A stretch of DNA of 64,000 bases, from positions 1,984,001 through 2,048,000 of the forward strand of contig NC_016599.1 of the NCBI RefSeq assembly GCF_000236705.1, read 5' to 3'. Each line of letters starts with the position of its first letter. Position 1 is the stretch's first letter. Source of the stretch: Owenweeksia hongkongensis DSM 17368 (GTDB taxonomy: Bacteria; Bacteroidota; Bacteroidia; Flavobacteriales; Schleiferiaceae). The translations under genes were made by a program, and so were the position numbers. The notes beneath the pieces were generated by a model. It made no database searches, was not told the origin of the DNA, and saw only the letters and a program-made list of their open reading frames with translations. This document shows, piece after piece, positions 1-8,389 of the stretch.

Positions 1-489
1 AGCTACAGGATCCGGTTGAATTTCGATAAGATCATCTTCCGTAAGGCCATGAAAACGCAACTGGCTGCGAAGTGCATATTGATCTGATGGAAAAGCCTTG
101 CCTTCGCAAACTATTTTTTTCCTTTTCCCTTCCGGGCGAAAAAAGCTCACCATCAATAAGTGCAAGTTTGTGGTAAGGCCATTCATAGCAACTACTTCGC
201 TAGGTTTCGCACCAACGATGCTCGCCAAAGGTTTTGTGAAAAATTCGTGATACTTCAGCCATGGTCTGCGGCTTTCGGTGTGTCCTTCTACTCCAAATGT
301 CGCCCAGTCATCCAGCTCTTCACTGATATACTCGCGTGCATTTTTGGCTTGTAAGCCAAGAGAGTTTCCGGTAAAATATATGGCGTTTTCGCCCTTGTGC
401 TGTGGAAATAAAAATTGAGCTCTGAAATTTTTCAATTCATCCTCCGCATCACATTTGAGCGCAAACTCTGCATTAAACTGATATTCCAT
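1..489 (-). CDS. kynU: Kynureninase, N-terminal part (cut by window edge)
   Basis: Translated from the minus strand, 163 codons are open from an ATG at 489 to the window edge. The product would be the PLP enzyme that cleaves kynurenine or 3-hydroxykynurenine to anthranilate (or 3-hydroxyanthranilate) and alanine in tryptophan degradation. The N-terminal region matches the family closely: YFTGNSLGLQ near residue 37, then GVEGHTESRRPW, a YHEF motif and VVAMNGLTTNLHLL, which forms the start of the PLP-binding domain. The PLP lysine lies outside the window. There is no sign of damage; the truncation is only the window boundary. The neighbouring UbiA-type gene is on the same strand but 250 bp away, separated by palindromic repeats, so cotranscription is uncertain. 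Confidence 0.93.
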   Translation of the reverse strand, partial: MEYQFNAEFALKCDAEDELKNFRAQFLFPQHKGENAIYFTGNSLGLQAKNAREYISEELDDWATFGVEGHTESRRPWLKYHEFFTKPLASIVGAKPSEVVAMNGLTTNLHLLMVSFFRPEGKRKKIVCEGKAFPSDQYALRSQLRFHGLTEDDLIEIQPDPVA

Positions 490-653
490 GTATAAGGTGT
501 TCTATAAATAAAAAACTGATGGCTTCTTCTCTCGTCATTTTCCCTTATGAGAAAGCCTAGCTGCGAAGTAAAAAACTTTTGAGTTATCAATGGAGTGAAT
601 CATGTAAAAAGAGAGAAAAAGGTTAGATACCTGACGGATTTTAAACATCACAG

Positions 654-682
654 CTTTTCCAAAGTTTGAAACTTTGGAAAAG
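654..682. repeat. Near-perfect 29-bp palindrome (REP-like)
   Basis: Two 14-base arms, CTTTTCCAAAGTTT and AAACTTTGGAAAAG, flank a single G. It has no U-tract and sits between convergent-spaced same-strand genes, so it looks more like a dispersed REP-type element than a terminator. From memory, similar TTCCAAAGTTT palindromes recur in Bacteroidota genomes; this cannot be verified here. Confidence 0.6.
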
Positions 683-702
683 ATACATGCACTAATAATA
701 AA

Positions 703-734
703 AGCCCTGACAGGGTTCTAAACCCTGACAGGCT
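703..734. repeat. Second palindromic repeat with CCTGACAGG cores
   Basis: AGCCCTGACAGGGTT and AACCCTGACAGGCT face each other across a CTA loop, with one bulge and one A-A mismatch. It lies 20 bp from the other palindrome and just beyond the 3' end of the minus-strand UbiA gene. It could help end that transcript but lacks a clean T-run, so a dispersed REP-like element is equally likely. Confidence 0.5.
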
Positions 735-740
735 AAATTC

Positions 741-1583
741 TCAAAACACCAAACTCCCCACCATCAAAAGCACCCCACAAAAAATAGGCACCCCTTCTAT
801 CCAAAAGGAAAAATACAATTCACTGTGTTCACGATGCGAATAGCGCACCAGCCAGTAGCCGATTTCTAAGCCAACTAAAAGTGCAATTGTGTAAAAAACC
901 GGATCACCAAAAACAAAAAGCCTTACTAAAAGCCACACTTGATATAGTAGAATAAAAAGCATGGACAATTGCCTTGCCTGATCGCGCCCAATCACCTGCG
1001 GAATAGTTTTCATGAGAGCATCGTCATACGGCACATCCCGAATGTCAAAAGGGATTACCAAAGCCAGAATCAGCAAAGTTCTCATCAAAAACTCCAAAAC
1101 ACTTTCCAGCGAAAGCGTATCATAAAGCACGGTGGGAACAATTACCGTAACATAACTCCAGGTAGCGGAAATCAAAAACATCTTTAGCCCCGGAGCCGTG
1201 CGAAGAGATGTGAAACTACTGAAGGGATTTTTAAAACTCAGCGGGTAGGTTGCCGAAATAATGCCAGGAAGAATCATTAACAAAATGAGCTCAACAGAAA
1301 ATATTTCTATAAAAGCTAAACCGGTGAGCGCTCCAAACACAAGCATAAAAAGCAAAACTTCGCTCCTGTGACCAGCTACCCAGGCTTTAAACGAAAGCTC
1401 ACTACGAAGGTCATAACCACGGATTTGCACAAAGCGCATATAGTTATAAGTGAAGGCAGTAGAAAAAATCACCATCAAAATGAAGCCAATATTTATAGAA
1501 GAGAACGATGACATGGTAAACAAACTAAAGGCACCAACAGCAATTCCCACCCACAAATTACTGTACACTACATATTTAGCCAT
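741..1583 (-). CDS. UbiA-superfamily prenyltransferase-like membrane protein
   Basis: This is a polytopic membrane protein of about 280 residues, the usual length for UbiA prenyltransferases, which transfer isoprenoid chains to quinone, haem or other acceptors. The second Asp-rich motif is visible as DIRDVPYDD near residue 180, followed by IPQVIGRDQAR, and about eight hydrophobic segments surround it. The first Asp-rich motif is weaker (NYMRFVQIRGYD near residue 47), so the substrate cannot be named. A longer frame starts at a TTG at 1592, but that TTG falls inside a near-consensus promoter box (TACGCTTG) six bases before the ATG at 1583, which I prefer as the start. It diverges from gcvP. 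Confidence 0.75.
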   Translation of the reverse strand: MAKYVVYSNLWVGIAVGAFSLFTMSSFSSINIGFILMVIFSTAFTYNYMRFVQIRGYDLRSELSFKAWVAGHRSEVLLFMLVFGALTGLAFIEIFSVELILLMILPGIISATYPLSFKNPFSSFTSLRTAPGLKMFLISATWSYVTVIVPTVLYDTLSLESVLEFLMRTLLILALVIPFDIRDVPYDDALMKTIPQVIGRDQARQLSMLFILLYQVWLLVRLFVFGDPVFYTIALLVGLEIGYWLVRYSHREHSELYFSFWIEGVPIFCGVLLMVGSLVF

Positions 1584-1662
1584 TTTACCCAAGCGTAATA
1601 TTGATTTAATTTATACGAATAGAATATCCTTTATACTATATGCGTACAATGTCCTTAATCCT

Positions 1663-1670
1663 TACTTTTG
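1663..1670 (+). promoter_or_regulatory. Bacteroidota -7 promoter box for gcvP
   Basis: TACTTTTG matches the TAnnTTTG consensus and lies 32 nt before the gcvP ATG, leaving a leader of roughly 25 nt. No clear -33 TTG is seen. Confidence 0.55.
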
Positions 1671-1702
1671 CCGTCTCAAAAATCTAAAATATTATCATAG
1701 CT

Positions 1703-4576
1703 ATGACAACAGACTCATTTGCCTACCGACACATTGGCCCCAGAGAGGAAGATGTAAAAGCAATGCTTACGGCTGTAGGAGTTGATTCTATAGAAGAGTT
1801 GATCAACCAAACCGTGCCAAAAGATATTCGCCTAAAAGGTGAATTAAACCTTTCGGATACCTTTGGTGAGTCTGAATATTTGTCTCGAATAAGAGACATA
1901 GCTCGAAAGAATAAGGTTTTCAAAACCTATATTGGTTTGGGCTACCACCCTACTATTATGCCTGGTGTTATTCAGCGTAATATTTTAGAAAACCCAGGTT
2001 GGTACACGGCTTACACACCATACCAGGCAGAAATCGCTCAAGGAAGATTGGAAGCTTTATTGAACTTCCAAACCATGATTACTGACCTTACTGGTTTGCC
2101 AATCGCCAACGCTAGTTTGCTTGACGAATCTACCGCTGCTGCTGAGGCTATGGCTATGTTTTTTGCTGGTCGCTCACGCGCCAAGCAGAAGGCAGATGCC
2201 AATAAATTTTTCGTTTCAATTCATTGTTTACACCAAAACATCGACCTCCTCAAAACCAGAGCGGAACCTATTGGTGTAGAATTGGTAATCGGAGATCACA
2301 GAGATTTCACGCTAAGTGACGAATACTTTGGAGCCTTGCTTCAATATCCAGCTTCTGATGGAGAAGTGTTTGACTACACCGACTTTATGAAAGATGCCAA
2401 AGACCATGACATGCAAGTAGCTGTAGCTGCTGACATTATGAGTCTTGCTTTGCTTACACCTCCCGGAGAGTGGGGAGCTGACGCAGTAGTTGGAACCACT
2501 CAGCGTTTTGGTATTCCATTAGGTTTTGGTGGACCACACGCTGCCTACTTCGCTACCAAAGAAGAATACAAAAGAGCTATTCCGGGTAGAATTATTGGAG
2601 TAACCAAAGACAAGGATGGAAACAATGCCTTGCGTATGGCGCTTCAAACTCGTGAGCAGCACATTAAAAGAGAAAAAGCAACTTCAAACATTTGTACCGC
2701 ACAAGTACTACTTGCCGTAATGGCGGGAATGTACGCTGTGTATCACGGTCCAAAAGGTTTGAAAAATATTGCCAAGAGAATTCACTTTTCGGCTGTTACC
2801 CTTGATGAAGCTTTGCGCAAAATGGGGTACGAACGTACCAATGAGTCCTTCTTCGATACTTTGAAAATCGAAACTGGCGACATTAGCACTGAAACTATCC
2901 GCGAAATTGCGCTTGAGAAAGAATATAACTTCCGTTTTATTGATAGCCATACTGTAGGTATCAGTATTAATGAAAATACAAACCTTGAAGCGATCAACGA
3001 GATCATTTCAATTTTTGCGGAAGCTAAAGAAGTAGAAGCTGCTGAGGCAGGAAAGTTACTTGAGGTAAACGTAATCCCTGAATCACTTCAGAGACAATCA
3101 GAATATTTGGAGCAAACCATCTTCAACAGCTTCCATAGCGAAACTGACATGATGCGTTACATCAAGCTTTTGGAGCGCAAAGACCTTTCTTTGAATCATT
3201 CAATGATCCCACTAGGAAGCTGCACCATGAAGCTTAATGCTGCAACGGAAATGATTCCATTGAGCTGGCCTCTTTTCGCTAATATTCACCCATTTGCACC
3301 AAAAGAGCAAACAGGAGGATACTTAGAAATGATTAGCGAATTAGAACGTGATCTTGCAGAAATCACAGGGTTCCATTCTGTATCGCTTCAGCCAAACTCT
3401 GGCGCTCAAGGCGAATATGCTGGATTGATGGTAATTCAGGCTTATCACACTTCACGTGGTGAAGGCCACAGAAATGTTACGCTTATTCCAAGTTCTGCAC
3501 ATGGCACCAACCCTGCCAGCGCCATTATGGCCGGTATGAAAGTAGTTGTGGTAAAATGTGACGAATTGGGGAACATTGACGTAGCCGATCTTATAGCGAA
3601 AGCTGAACAGTACAAAGATGATCTTTCATCATTGATGATTACTTACCCAAGTACTCACGGTGTATTTGAAGAGTCTGTAAAAGAAATCACCTCTATCATT
3701 CATGAGAATGGTGGACAAGTATATATGGATGGTGCCAATATGAACGCTCAGGTTGGATTAACCAGCCCGGGTAACATTGGCGCTGACGTTTGTCACCTAA
3801 ACTTGCACAAAACCTTTGCTATCCCTCATGGTGGCGGTGGCCCTGGAATGGGACCTATCGGTGTGGCTGAGCATTTGGCATCTTTCCTTCCTGGACACCC
3901 ATTGGTAAAGACCGGAGGTAAAAATGCAATCAGTGCTATTTCTGCTGCTCCTTATGGAAGTTCGTTAGTCCTTATTATTAGCTACGGATACATCAAAATG
4001 CTTGGACCAATTGGTTTGAGAAAATCTACTGAGTTTGCTATTCTTAATGCTAACTACATTAAGAGCCAACTTGAAGGAAACTTTGATGTACTATATACTA
4101 ATGAGAAAGGGCGCGTAGCACACGAAATGATTGTGGATTGCCGTCCATTTAAAAAGTCCGCAGGTATTGAGGTTGTAGACATAGCTAAACGCTTGATGGA
4201 CTACGGATATCACGCTCCTACAGTTTCTTTCCCAGTTGCAGGTACCGTTATGATTGAGCCTACAGAAAGTGAAAGCAAGCTGGAACTTGATCGTTTTTGC
4301 AGTGCCCTATTGAGCATTCGCAAGGAGATAGAAGAAATAGCCAATGGTGAGGCTGACAAGGAAAATAATCCACTAATAAATGCTCCACACACCATGGGAA
4401 TGCTTACAGCTGATGAATGGAACCTTCCATATTCACGTCAAAAAGCAGCGTTTCCATTAGAATATATTGCTTTAAATAAATTTTGGCCTGATGTTCGCAG
4501 GGTAGATGATGCTTATGGAGACAGAAATCTTGTCTGCACATGCGAGCCAATGGAGTCCTACGCCATTAATTCGTAG
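1703..4576 (+). CDS. gcvP: Glycine dehydrogenase (decarboxylating), P-protein
   Basis: This is the PLP-dependent P-protein of the glycine cleavage system: it decarboxylates glycine and passes the aminomethyl group to the lipoyl arm of GcvH. At 957 residues it is a full-length fused (alpha plus beta) form. The N-terminal half begins [13 protein letters not shown]; the PLP-binding site is in the C-terminal half at HLNLHK, with K703 as the predicted Schiff-base lysine, followed by a glycine-rich loop. The conserved [14 protein letters not shown] segment is near residue 500. The gene stands alone: gcvT and gcvH are not in the window. It has its own TAnnTTTG promoter. No frameshift or missing key residue is seen. 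Confidence 0.98.
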   Translation: MTTDSFAYRHIGPREEDVKAMLTAVGVDSIEELINQTVPKDIRLKGELNLSDTFGESEYLSRIRDIARKNKVFKTYIGLGYHPTIMPGVIQRNILENPGWYTAYTPYQAEIAQGRLEALLNFQTMITDLTGLPIANASLLDESTAAAEAMAMFFAGRSRAKQKADANKFFVSIHCLHQNIDLLKTRAEPIGVELVIGDHRDFTLSDEYFGALLQYPASDGEVFDYTDFMKDAKDHDMQVAVAADIMSLALLTPPGEWGADAVVGTTQRFGIPLGFGGPHAAYFATKEEYKRAIPGRIIGVTKDKDGNNALRMALQTREQHIKREKATSNICTAQVLLAVMAGMYAVYHGPKGLKNIAKRIHFSAVTLDEALRKMGYERTNESFFDTLKIETGDISTETIREIALEKEYNFRFIDSHTVGISINENTNLEAINEIISIFAEAKEVEAAEAGKLLEVNVIPESLQRQSEYLEQTIFNSFHSETDMMRYIKLLERKDLSLNHSMIPLGSCTMKLNAATEMIPLSWPLFANIHPFAPKEQTGGYLEMISELERDLAEITGFHSVSLQPNSGAQGEYAGLMVIQAYHTSRGEGHRNVTLIPSSAHGTNPASAIMAGMKVVVVKCDELGNIDVADLIAKAEQYKDDLSSLMITYPSTHGVFEESVKEITSIIHENGGQVYMDGANMNAQVGLTSPGNIGADVCHLNLHKTFAIPHGGGGPGMGPIGVAEHLASFLPGHPLVKTGGKNAISAISAAPYGSSLVLIISYGYIKMLGPIGLRKSTEFAILNANYIKSQLEGNFDVLYTNEKGRVAHEMIVDCRPFKKSAGIEVVDIAKRLMDYGYHAPTVSFPVAGTVMIEPTESESKLELDRFCSALLSIRKEIEEIANGEADKENNPLINAPHTMGMLTADEWNLPYSRQKAAFPLEYIALNKFWPDVRRVDDAYGDRNLVCTCEPMESYAINS

Positions 4577-4595
4577 GAAATTATTAATAATCAGT

Positions 4596-4626
4596 AAGTA
4601 CTTGATTTTATAAATCAATAATACTT
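4596..4626. promoter_or_regulatory. AT-rich inverted repeat upstream of the T9SS cargo gene
   Basis: TTGATTT and AAATCAA (4602-4608, 4612-4618) face each other across TAT, with an outer AAGTA/TACTT pair. It ends just before the -7 box at 4629, a position suited to an operator, but it could also be a weak hairpin after gcvP. Confidence 0.3.
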
Positions 4627-4628
4627 GC

Positions 4629-4636
4629 TAACTTTG
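4629..4636 (+). promoter_or_regulatory. -7 promoter box for the secreted protein gene at 4673
   Basis: TAACTTTG matches TAnnTTTG and lies 36 nt before the ATG. A TTG at 4602-4604 is 24 nt upstream of the box, somewhat far for a -33 element. Confidence 0.5.
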
Positions 4637-4672
4637 TGAAATCTTAATTTTTGTTTAACACTTAAGTTTATT

Positions 4673-5968
4673 ATGAAAAAAGTATTACTAGCCCTTTCTT
4701 TAATGGGGGGTATCGCTGGTTACTCTCAGAGTAACGACATGCCTTCTGATTTGAAACTTGACGCAAAAGAAGTTGCGCATATTGAAAATTTGATCGCTAA
4801 GAAGAAACTTCAATCTAACAAGAAAAAAACCGCTGGTGGTGTTATCACTAACCAATTTATGGGTTTTGTAGATGAAATGTACACCTTGTTTGGTGGGTCT
4901 GCACAGTTTAGCATTTTCCAAAATCCAATGTGGCAAGATTCTACTGCAGTAGAAGTTTTTAGCAATGCCGATCAGCATATCAGCAATCATGCTATTGGTT
5001 TGACTTTTGATCCAACCTCTCCAGCTTGGGGAGCTAATCAAGTTGCGGAAGTTGACGATTACACTATTGATAGTGTATACATCTTAGGAGCTTATAGAAC
5101 TCCATCTTCTATTCCTAACCCAATGGGTGACTCTTTGATCGTAGAACTTGTATGGGCGCCTAGCACCAGCACTACTACTTTCAATGAAGGAACTGTTACT
5201 TACACAAACGGATCTCCTGACGAGTCTTGTGATTATGTAGCGCCTACCTTCACTCTTGGTACTCCTCCTTCATTTAGTCTTGAAGGTTCAAACAAGGTTC
5301 GTATTGGACTTGAACTTACAGCAAACGATACTACCAATACTTCAGCTTACTATGGATTGGAGGTTAACCAACTTATTCCGGCTGGAAACATTGTAGGTGT
5401 ATCTTACTTCTTTAAGTCTGCTTACGCTTCTGGACTTTCTGTAGGTGACACTGTTTTCAACACTGTTACTCCTTCTACAGTTTCTGCACCTAACTTTGCT
5501 GGAAGACTTGCTCAAGATCCTGCTATCGCTTTGAGTAACCTAAACATGTACTTTTGTGATGCAGGAAACTTTGGTGGAATGAACGGTACAAGTTCTTTTA
5601 GATCAGCAGAGCTTTATAACTTATCAAATGGTTTCCCATGCTACTTCCCAGAAAGCTTCAACGGAAACTTTGTTGCTGTAATGATGTCAGCAAACTCTAC
5701 TGTTGGTTTGGATGAAGTAAAGGAAGAAGCTTCTTTTAATGTATTCCCTAACCCAACTACAGGCAATGTAACTCTTGAGATCGCTCAAGGAGGTACTTAC
5801 ACTATCGATGTTCTTAACTTGGTAGGTCAGGCTGTATACTCTGAGCAAGTAAGCATCAACGGTGGAGAAGCACTAAACAGAAACTTTTCTAACCTTACTA
5901 AAGGTGTTTACCTTATCAACTTAAGCGGTGAGGGTATCTCTAAAACTACCAAACTTACTATCAAGTAA
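4673..5968 (+). CDS. Secreted protein with T9SS type A sorting domain
   Basis: A 431-residue exported protein. Residues 1-18 form a signal peptide ending GGIAGYSQ. The last ~80 residues are a classic type A T9SS C-terminal domain: FNVFPNPTTGNVTLEI, a TYTIDVLNLVGQ strand, then LTKGVYLINL and a final TTKLTIK. Such domains route cargo through the Por/Spr type IX system, after which the domain is removed. The middle (about 40-340) has no family I recognise; it is rich in Thr, Ser and Asn, contains few Cys, and looks beta-rich. It has its own promoter and a strong terminator, so it is monocistronic. Function beyond being a surface or secreted protein is unknown. Confidence 0.88.
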   Translation: MKKVLLALSLMGGIAGYSQSNDMPSDLKLDAKEVAHIENLIAKKKLQSNKKKTAGGVITNQFMGFVDEMYTLFGGSAQFSIFQNPMWQDSTAVEVFSNADQHISNHAIGLTFDPTSPAWGANQVAEVDDYTIDSVYILGAYRTPSSIPNPMGDSLIVELVWAPSTSTTTFNEGTVTYTNGSPDESCDYVAPTFTLGTPPSFSLEGSNKVRIGLELTANDTTNTSAYYGLEVNQLIPAGNIVGVSYFFKSAYASGLSVGDTVFNTVTPSTVSAPNFAGRLAQDPAIALSNLNMYFCDAGNFGGMNGTSSFRSAELYNLSNGFPCYFPESFNGNFVAVMMSANSTVGLDEVKEEASFNVFPNPTTGNVTLEIAQGGTYTIDVLNLVGQAVYSEQVSINGGEALNRNFSNLTKGVYLINLSGEGISKTTKLTIK

Positions 5969-5995
5969 GACCGGAAGCTTTAAAGATTAACATAA

Positions 5996-6036
5996 AAAAC
6001 CCGCGATAATCAATGATTATCGCGGGTTTTCTTTTT
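5996..6036. terminator. Strong bidirectional rho-independent terminator
   Basis: A perfect 16-bp stem (AAAACCCGCGATAATC, 5996-6011, pairing with 6015-6030) has a 3-nt loop and T-rich runs on both sides. It serves the cargo gene on the plus strand and the convergent Mla-type ATPase gene ending at 6078 on the minus strand. Confidence 0.92.
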
Positions 6037-6077
6037 AAAACTAATCAGCTTTTACCTTCTTGAGGATTCCCCTCTTC

Positions 6078-6830
6078 CTAAAGCTTGTTCTTGATTTTCC
6101 TAAACAGTTCTGAAGAATATACGAAGTCATTAATATCCTCATTATTGGTAGTTAAAATATCTTCGCTACTTCCCTCCCAAGCCTTAAGACCATACTTTAT
6201 GTAGATTATTTGATCACCTATCTCCATCACCGAGTTCATATCGTGCGTATTGATTACTGTAGTCATATTGTACTCCTCTGTAATCTCCTTGATAAGGTTA
6301 TCAATCACGATGGCAGTTTTTGGGTCTAAGCCACTATTTGGCTCATCACAAAAAAGATACTTGGGGTTCATTACAATTGCTCTTGCTAATGCCACACGCT
6401 TTTGCATACCCCCACTCAGCTCAGCAGGAAACTTATTATTTACACCTTCCAGATTTACCCGTTTCAAGCAAAAGTTAGCTCTATCCTCCATTTCACTTTC
6501 AGACATATCTCCAAACATACCCAAAGCAAAATTTATGTTCTCTTGAATCGTTAGAGAGTCAAACAGGGCATTTCCCTGAAACACCATTCCCATCTCCGTA
6601 CGAAGATTCTTCTTGGCCTCATCATCCATTTCACCAAGCCTCCTATTATTATATATAATCTCTCCTTGGTCTATTTGATGCAGGCCAACCAAACTTTTTA
6701 GAAATACCGTTTTACCAGAACCCGATTGTCCGATAATAAGATTGGTTTTTCCTTGGTAAAAGTTAGCTGAAATGCCTTTCAAAATCTCTTCTCCACCAAA
6801 GCCTTTATGTAAATCGTTTACCTCTATCAT
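6078..6830 (-). CDS. ABC transporter ATPase, MlaF-like
   Basis: A 250-residue ABC ATPase with Walker A GQSGSGKT near residue 34, a Q-loop MVFQGNALFDSLT, signature LSGGMQKR near 140, and Walker B YLFCDEPNSGLDP. The QGNALFDSLT and LSGGMQKRVALARA segments resemble MlaF, the cytoplasmic motor of phospholipid transport between the inner and outer membranes. Its ATG overlaps the TAA of the upstream permease by one base (TAATG), indicating translational coupling. No MlaD-type substrate-binding gene is adjacent, although one completes the complex in most bacteria. The gene symbol is left blank because the orthology is inferred from motifs only. Confidence 0.88.
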   Translation of the reverse strand: MIEVNDLHKGFGGEEILKGISANFYQGKTNLIIGQSGSGKTVFLKSLVGLHQIDQGEIIYNNRRLGEMDDEAKKNLRTEMGMVFQGNALFDSLTIQENINFALGMFGDMSESEMEDRANFCLKRVNLEGVNNKFPAELSGGMQKRVALARAIVMNPKYLFCDEPNSGLDPKTAIVIDNLIKEITEEYNMTTVINTHDMNSVMEIGDQIIYIKYGLKAWEGSSEDILTTNNEDINDFVYSSELFRKIKNKL

Positions 6831-7579
6831 TAGCCTAAAAGGATTTGGGTTAAAATATAATTAGCAACTATAATCGCCACACTACTGCTTACAACAGCCT
6901 TTGTAGCATTAATTCCAACTTCGATTGATCCTCCTTTTACATAATAACCATAAAAGGCGGAAAGACTGGTAATGATAAAAGCAAAAACAACTGTCTTTAT
7001 CAAGGCATACCACACATAAAACGGCTGAAATTCCAATTGCAAGCCTTGAATAAAGTCTGCGGGTGCTATATCACTTACAAACTCTGCTGCTAAAAATCCA
7101 CCAGCCAAGCCGAGAAACATACTTAGTGTAATCAGGATGGGGTTAAAAATCATGGTTGCGATAAGTTTGGGTAGAATCAGATAACAAGCGGGGTTTATCC
7201 CCATTACCTCCAAAGCGTCAATTTGCTCAGAAACGCGCATACTCCCAAGGGTAGATGCAATGTTAGAACCTACTTTACCAGCCAAAATAAGGCTCACCAT
7301 GGTAGGCGAAAATTCCAAAATTATAGATTCACGAGCTGCAAGCGCCACGTAATAATCCGGAATAAAAGGATCATCCAGATTGAGTGCTGTTTGAATAGTA
7401 ACAATAGCGCCTACAAACAATGATATTACAGACACAATCCAAACACTGCTCAATCCGAGCAAGTCAAAATCGCGCATCAATGCTTTCCAGTACTGCTTAA
7501 AATTTTCAGGCTTCTTAAAAGTCTTTCCTAATAAGATGAAGTAGAGCCCAATAGATCGTATTCCCTCGGTTATAAACAT
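6830..7579 (-). CDS. MlaE-family ABC permease
   Basis: A 249-residue membrane protein of the MlaE/YrbE family, the permease of lipid (phospholipid) ABC transporters. Hydrophobic segments lie near 50-75, 90-110, 140-175 and 195-247. Family landmarks are visible: ALAARESIILEFSPTMVSLI, then the LAGKVGSNIASTLGSMRVSEQIDALEVMG block and a PKLIATMIFNP segment. It is the first gene of a two-gene operon with the overlapping ATPase. The start is an ATG at 7579; it diverges from the small lipoprotein gene at 7638. Confidence 0.92.
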   Translation of the reverse strand: MFITEGIRSIGLYFILLGKTFKKPENFKQYWKALMRDFDLLGLSSVWIVSVISLFVGAIVTIQTALNLDDPFIPDYYVALAARESIILEFSPTMVSLILAGKVGSNIASTLGSMRVSEQIDALEVMGINPACYLILPKLIATMIFNPILITLSMFLGLAGGFLAAEFVSDIAPADFIQGLQLEFQPFYVWYALIKTVVFAFIITSLSAFYGYYVKGGSIEVGINATKAVVSSSVAIIVANYILTQILLG

Positions 7580-7595
7580 TTCGCTAAAATAAGAG

Positions 7596-7603
7596 TAATT
7601 TTG
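7596..7603 (+). promoter_or_regulatory. -7 promoter box for the lipoprotein/SprT operon
   Basis: TAATTTTG matches TAnnTTTG and lies 34 nt before the small ORF at 7638. It supports transcription starting ahead of that ORF. Confidence 0.5.
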
Positions 7604-7637
7604 TCTCGCAATAAAGCATAAGTCACAAGAAGCTCAG

Positions 7638-7757
7638 ATGTTTTACAAGTCTTTAAAAATTTTCCTTTTTTCAATGATTTTAATTGCTGCCGTAGGTTCT
7701 TGCGGCACTCTCGAAAAGTGTAACTGCCCTGGCAAAAGTTCAATTTCTATATTTTGA
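7638..7757 (+). CDS. Small putative lipoprotein, 39 residues
   Basis: An ATG-started frame encodes 39 residues: a short basic start, a hydrophobic stretch (FLFSMILIAAVG) and a lipobox ending GSC at Cys22, followed by GTLEKCNCPGKS with two more cysteines. The layout is that of a lipoprotein signal peptide with a very short mature part. A TAnnTTTG box sits 34 nt upstream, and the stop overlaps the TTG start of the SprT-like gene (TTGA), which suggests translational coupling. The function is unknown. It could be a leader rather than a mature protein, but the lipobox makes a real product plausible. Confidence 0.6.
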   Translation: MFYKSLKIFLFSMILIAAVGSCGTLEKCNCPGKSSISIF

Positions 7758-8389
7758 CCAAGGCTACTACTACTTTAGAAAAATATCTACCGGAAGGAAG
7801 TCTGGAGCTTTGCATGACTTTGTTAAAATCAGAGCCGGTACAGCTCAAGATTTCGCGACCACGAAAAACAAAGTTTGGTGATTATCGCTTTCCCGGCAAG
7901 GATGGCCGACATAAGATTAGTGTAAACGCTAACCTAAACCCCTTTGCTTTTTTGATTACCCTAATTCACGAAATGGCACATTTAAAGGCCTTCAAAGATT
8001 ATGGTAAAGTAATAAAGCCACATGGATCGGAATGGCAGCAGTGCTTCAGAGATTTGGCCAAACCATTTTTGGATGCCGATATTTTTCCGAATGATGTGAA
8101 GCATCAATTTATAAACAGCCTAAACAAAGGAGCCGCGAGCAGCTGTACAGACTTGAACCTTTTTCGTCAGTTAAAAGTTTATGACAACACACCTGAGCAC
8201 ATTACTACCGTGGAGCAAGTTCCTATGGGAGCTCATTTTAGGATTGGCCAGGATAAAATTTTCCGCAAAGGACCAAAGTCACGAAAGCGCTATAAGTGCC
8301 TAAACTTGGTAAATAAGCGCGAGTATATGGTACATCCTTTGGCAGAAGTAGAATTAGTAGAAAACTTAAAAAATATAAAAAGTGCCTGA
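7754..8389 (+). CDS. SprT-like zinc metalloprotease-fold protein
   Basis: A 211-residue protein with the zinc-binding HEMAH motif at 72-76 in ITLIHEMAHLKAF, and a PHGSEWQQCFRDL segment characteristic of SprT-like domains, in which a third histidine follows the helix. SprT/SPRTN-family proteins are intracellular zinc proteins; the eukaryotic member cuts DNA-protein crosslinks, but the bacterial role is not settled. The TTG start overlaps the stop of the small lipoprotein ORF, and its stop overlaps the purK start by 8 nt, so it lies mid-operon. A C-terminal stretch near 150-200 (FRKGPKSRKRYKCLNL) is basic and may bind nucleic acid. Confidence 0.8.
   Translation: MTKATTTLEKYLPEGSLELCMTLLKSEPVQLKISRPRKTKFGDYRFPGKDGRHKISVNANLNPFAFLITLIHEMAHLKAFKDYGKVIKPHGSEWQQCFRDLAKPFLDADIFPNDVKHQFINSLNKGAASSCTDLNLFRQLKVYDNTPEHITTVEQVPMGAHFRIGQDKIFRKGPKSRKRYKCLNLVNKREYMVHPLAEVELVENLKNIKSA

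Noticed and set aside
1-489. Kynureninase fragment read as a truncated pseudogene
   Set aside because: The frame is intact and stops only because the window begins there.
703-734. Palindrome as a proven terminator of the UbiA-like gene
   Set aside because: The stem is imperfect and no T-run follows on the minus strand; left as a repeat.
4700-5041. Minus-strand frame of 113 residues inside the T9SS cargo gene
   Set aside because: Its product has no recognisable features and the opposite strand carries a clear signal peptide and sorting-domain gene.
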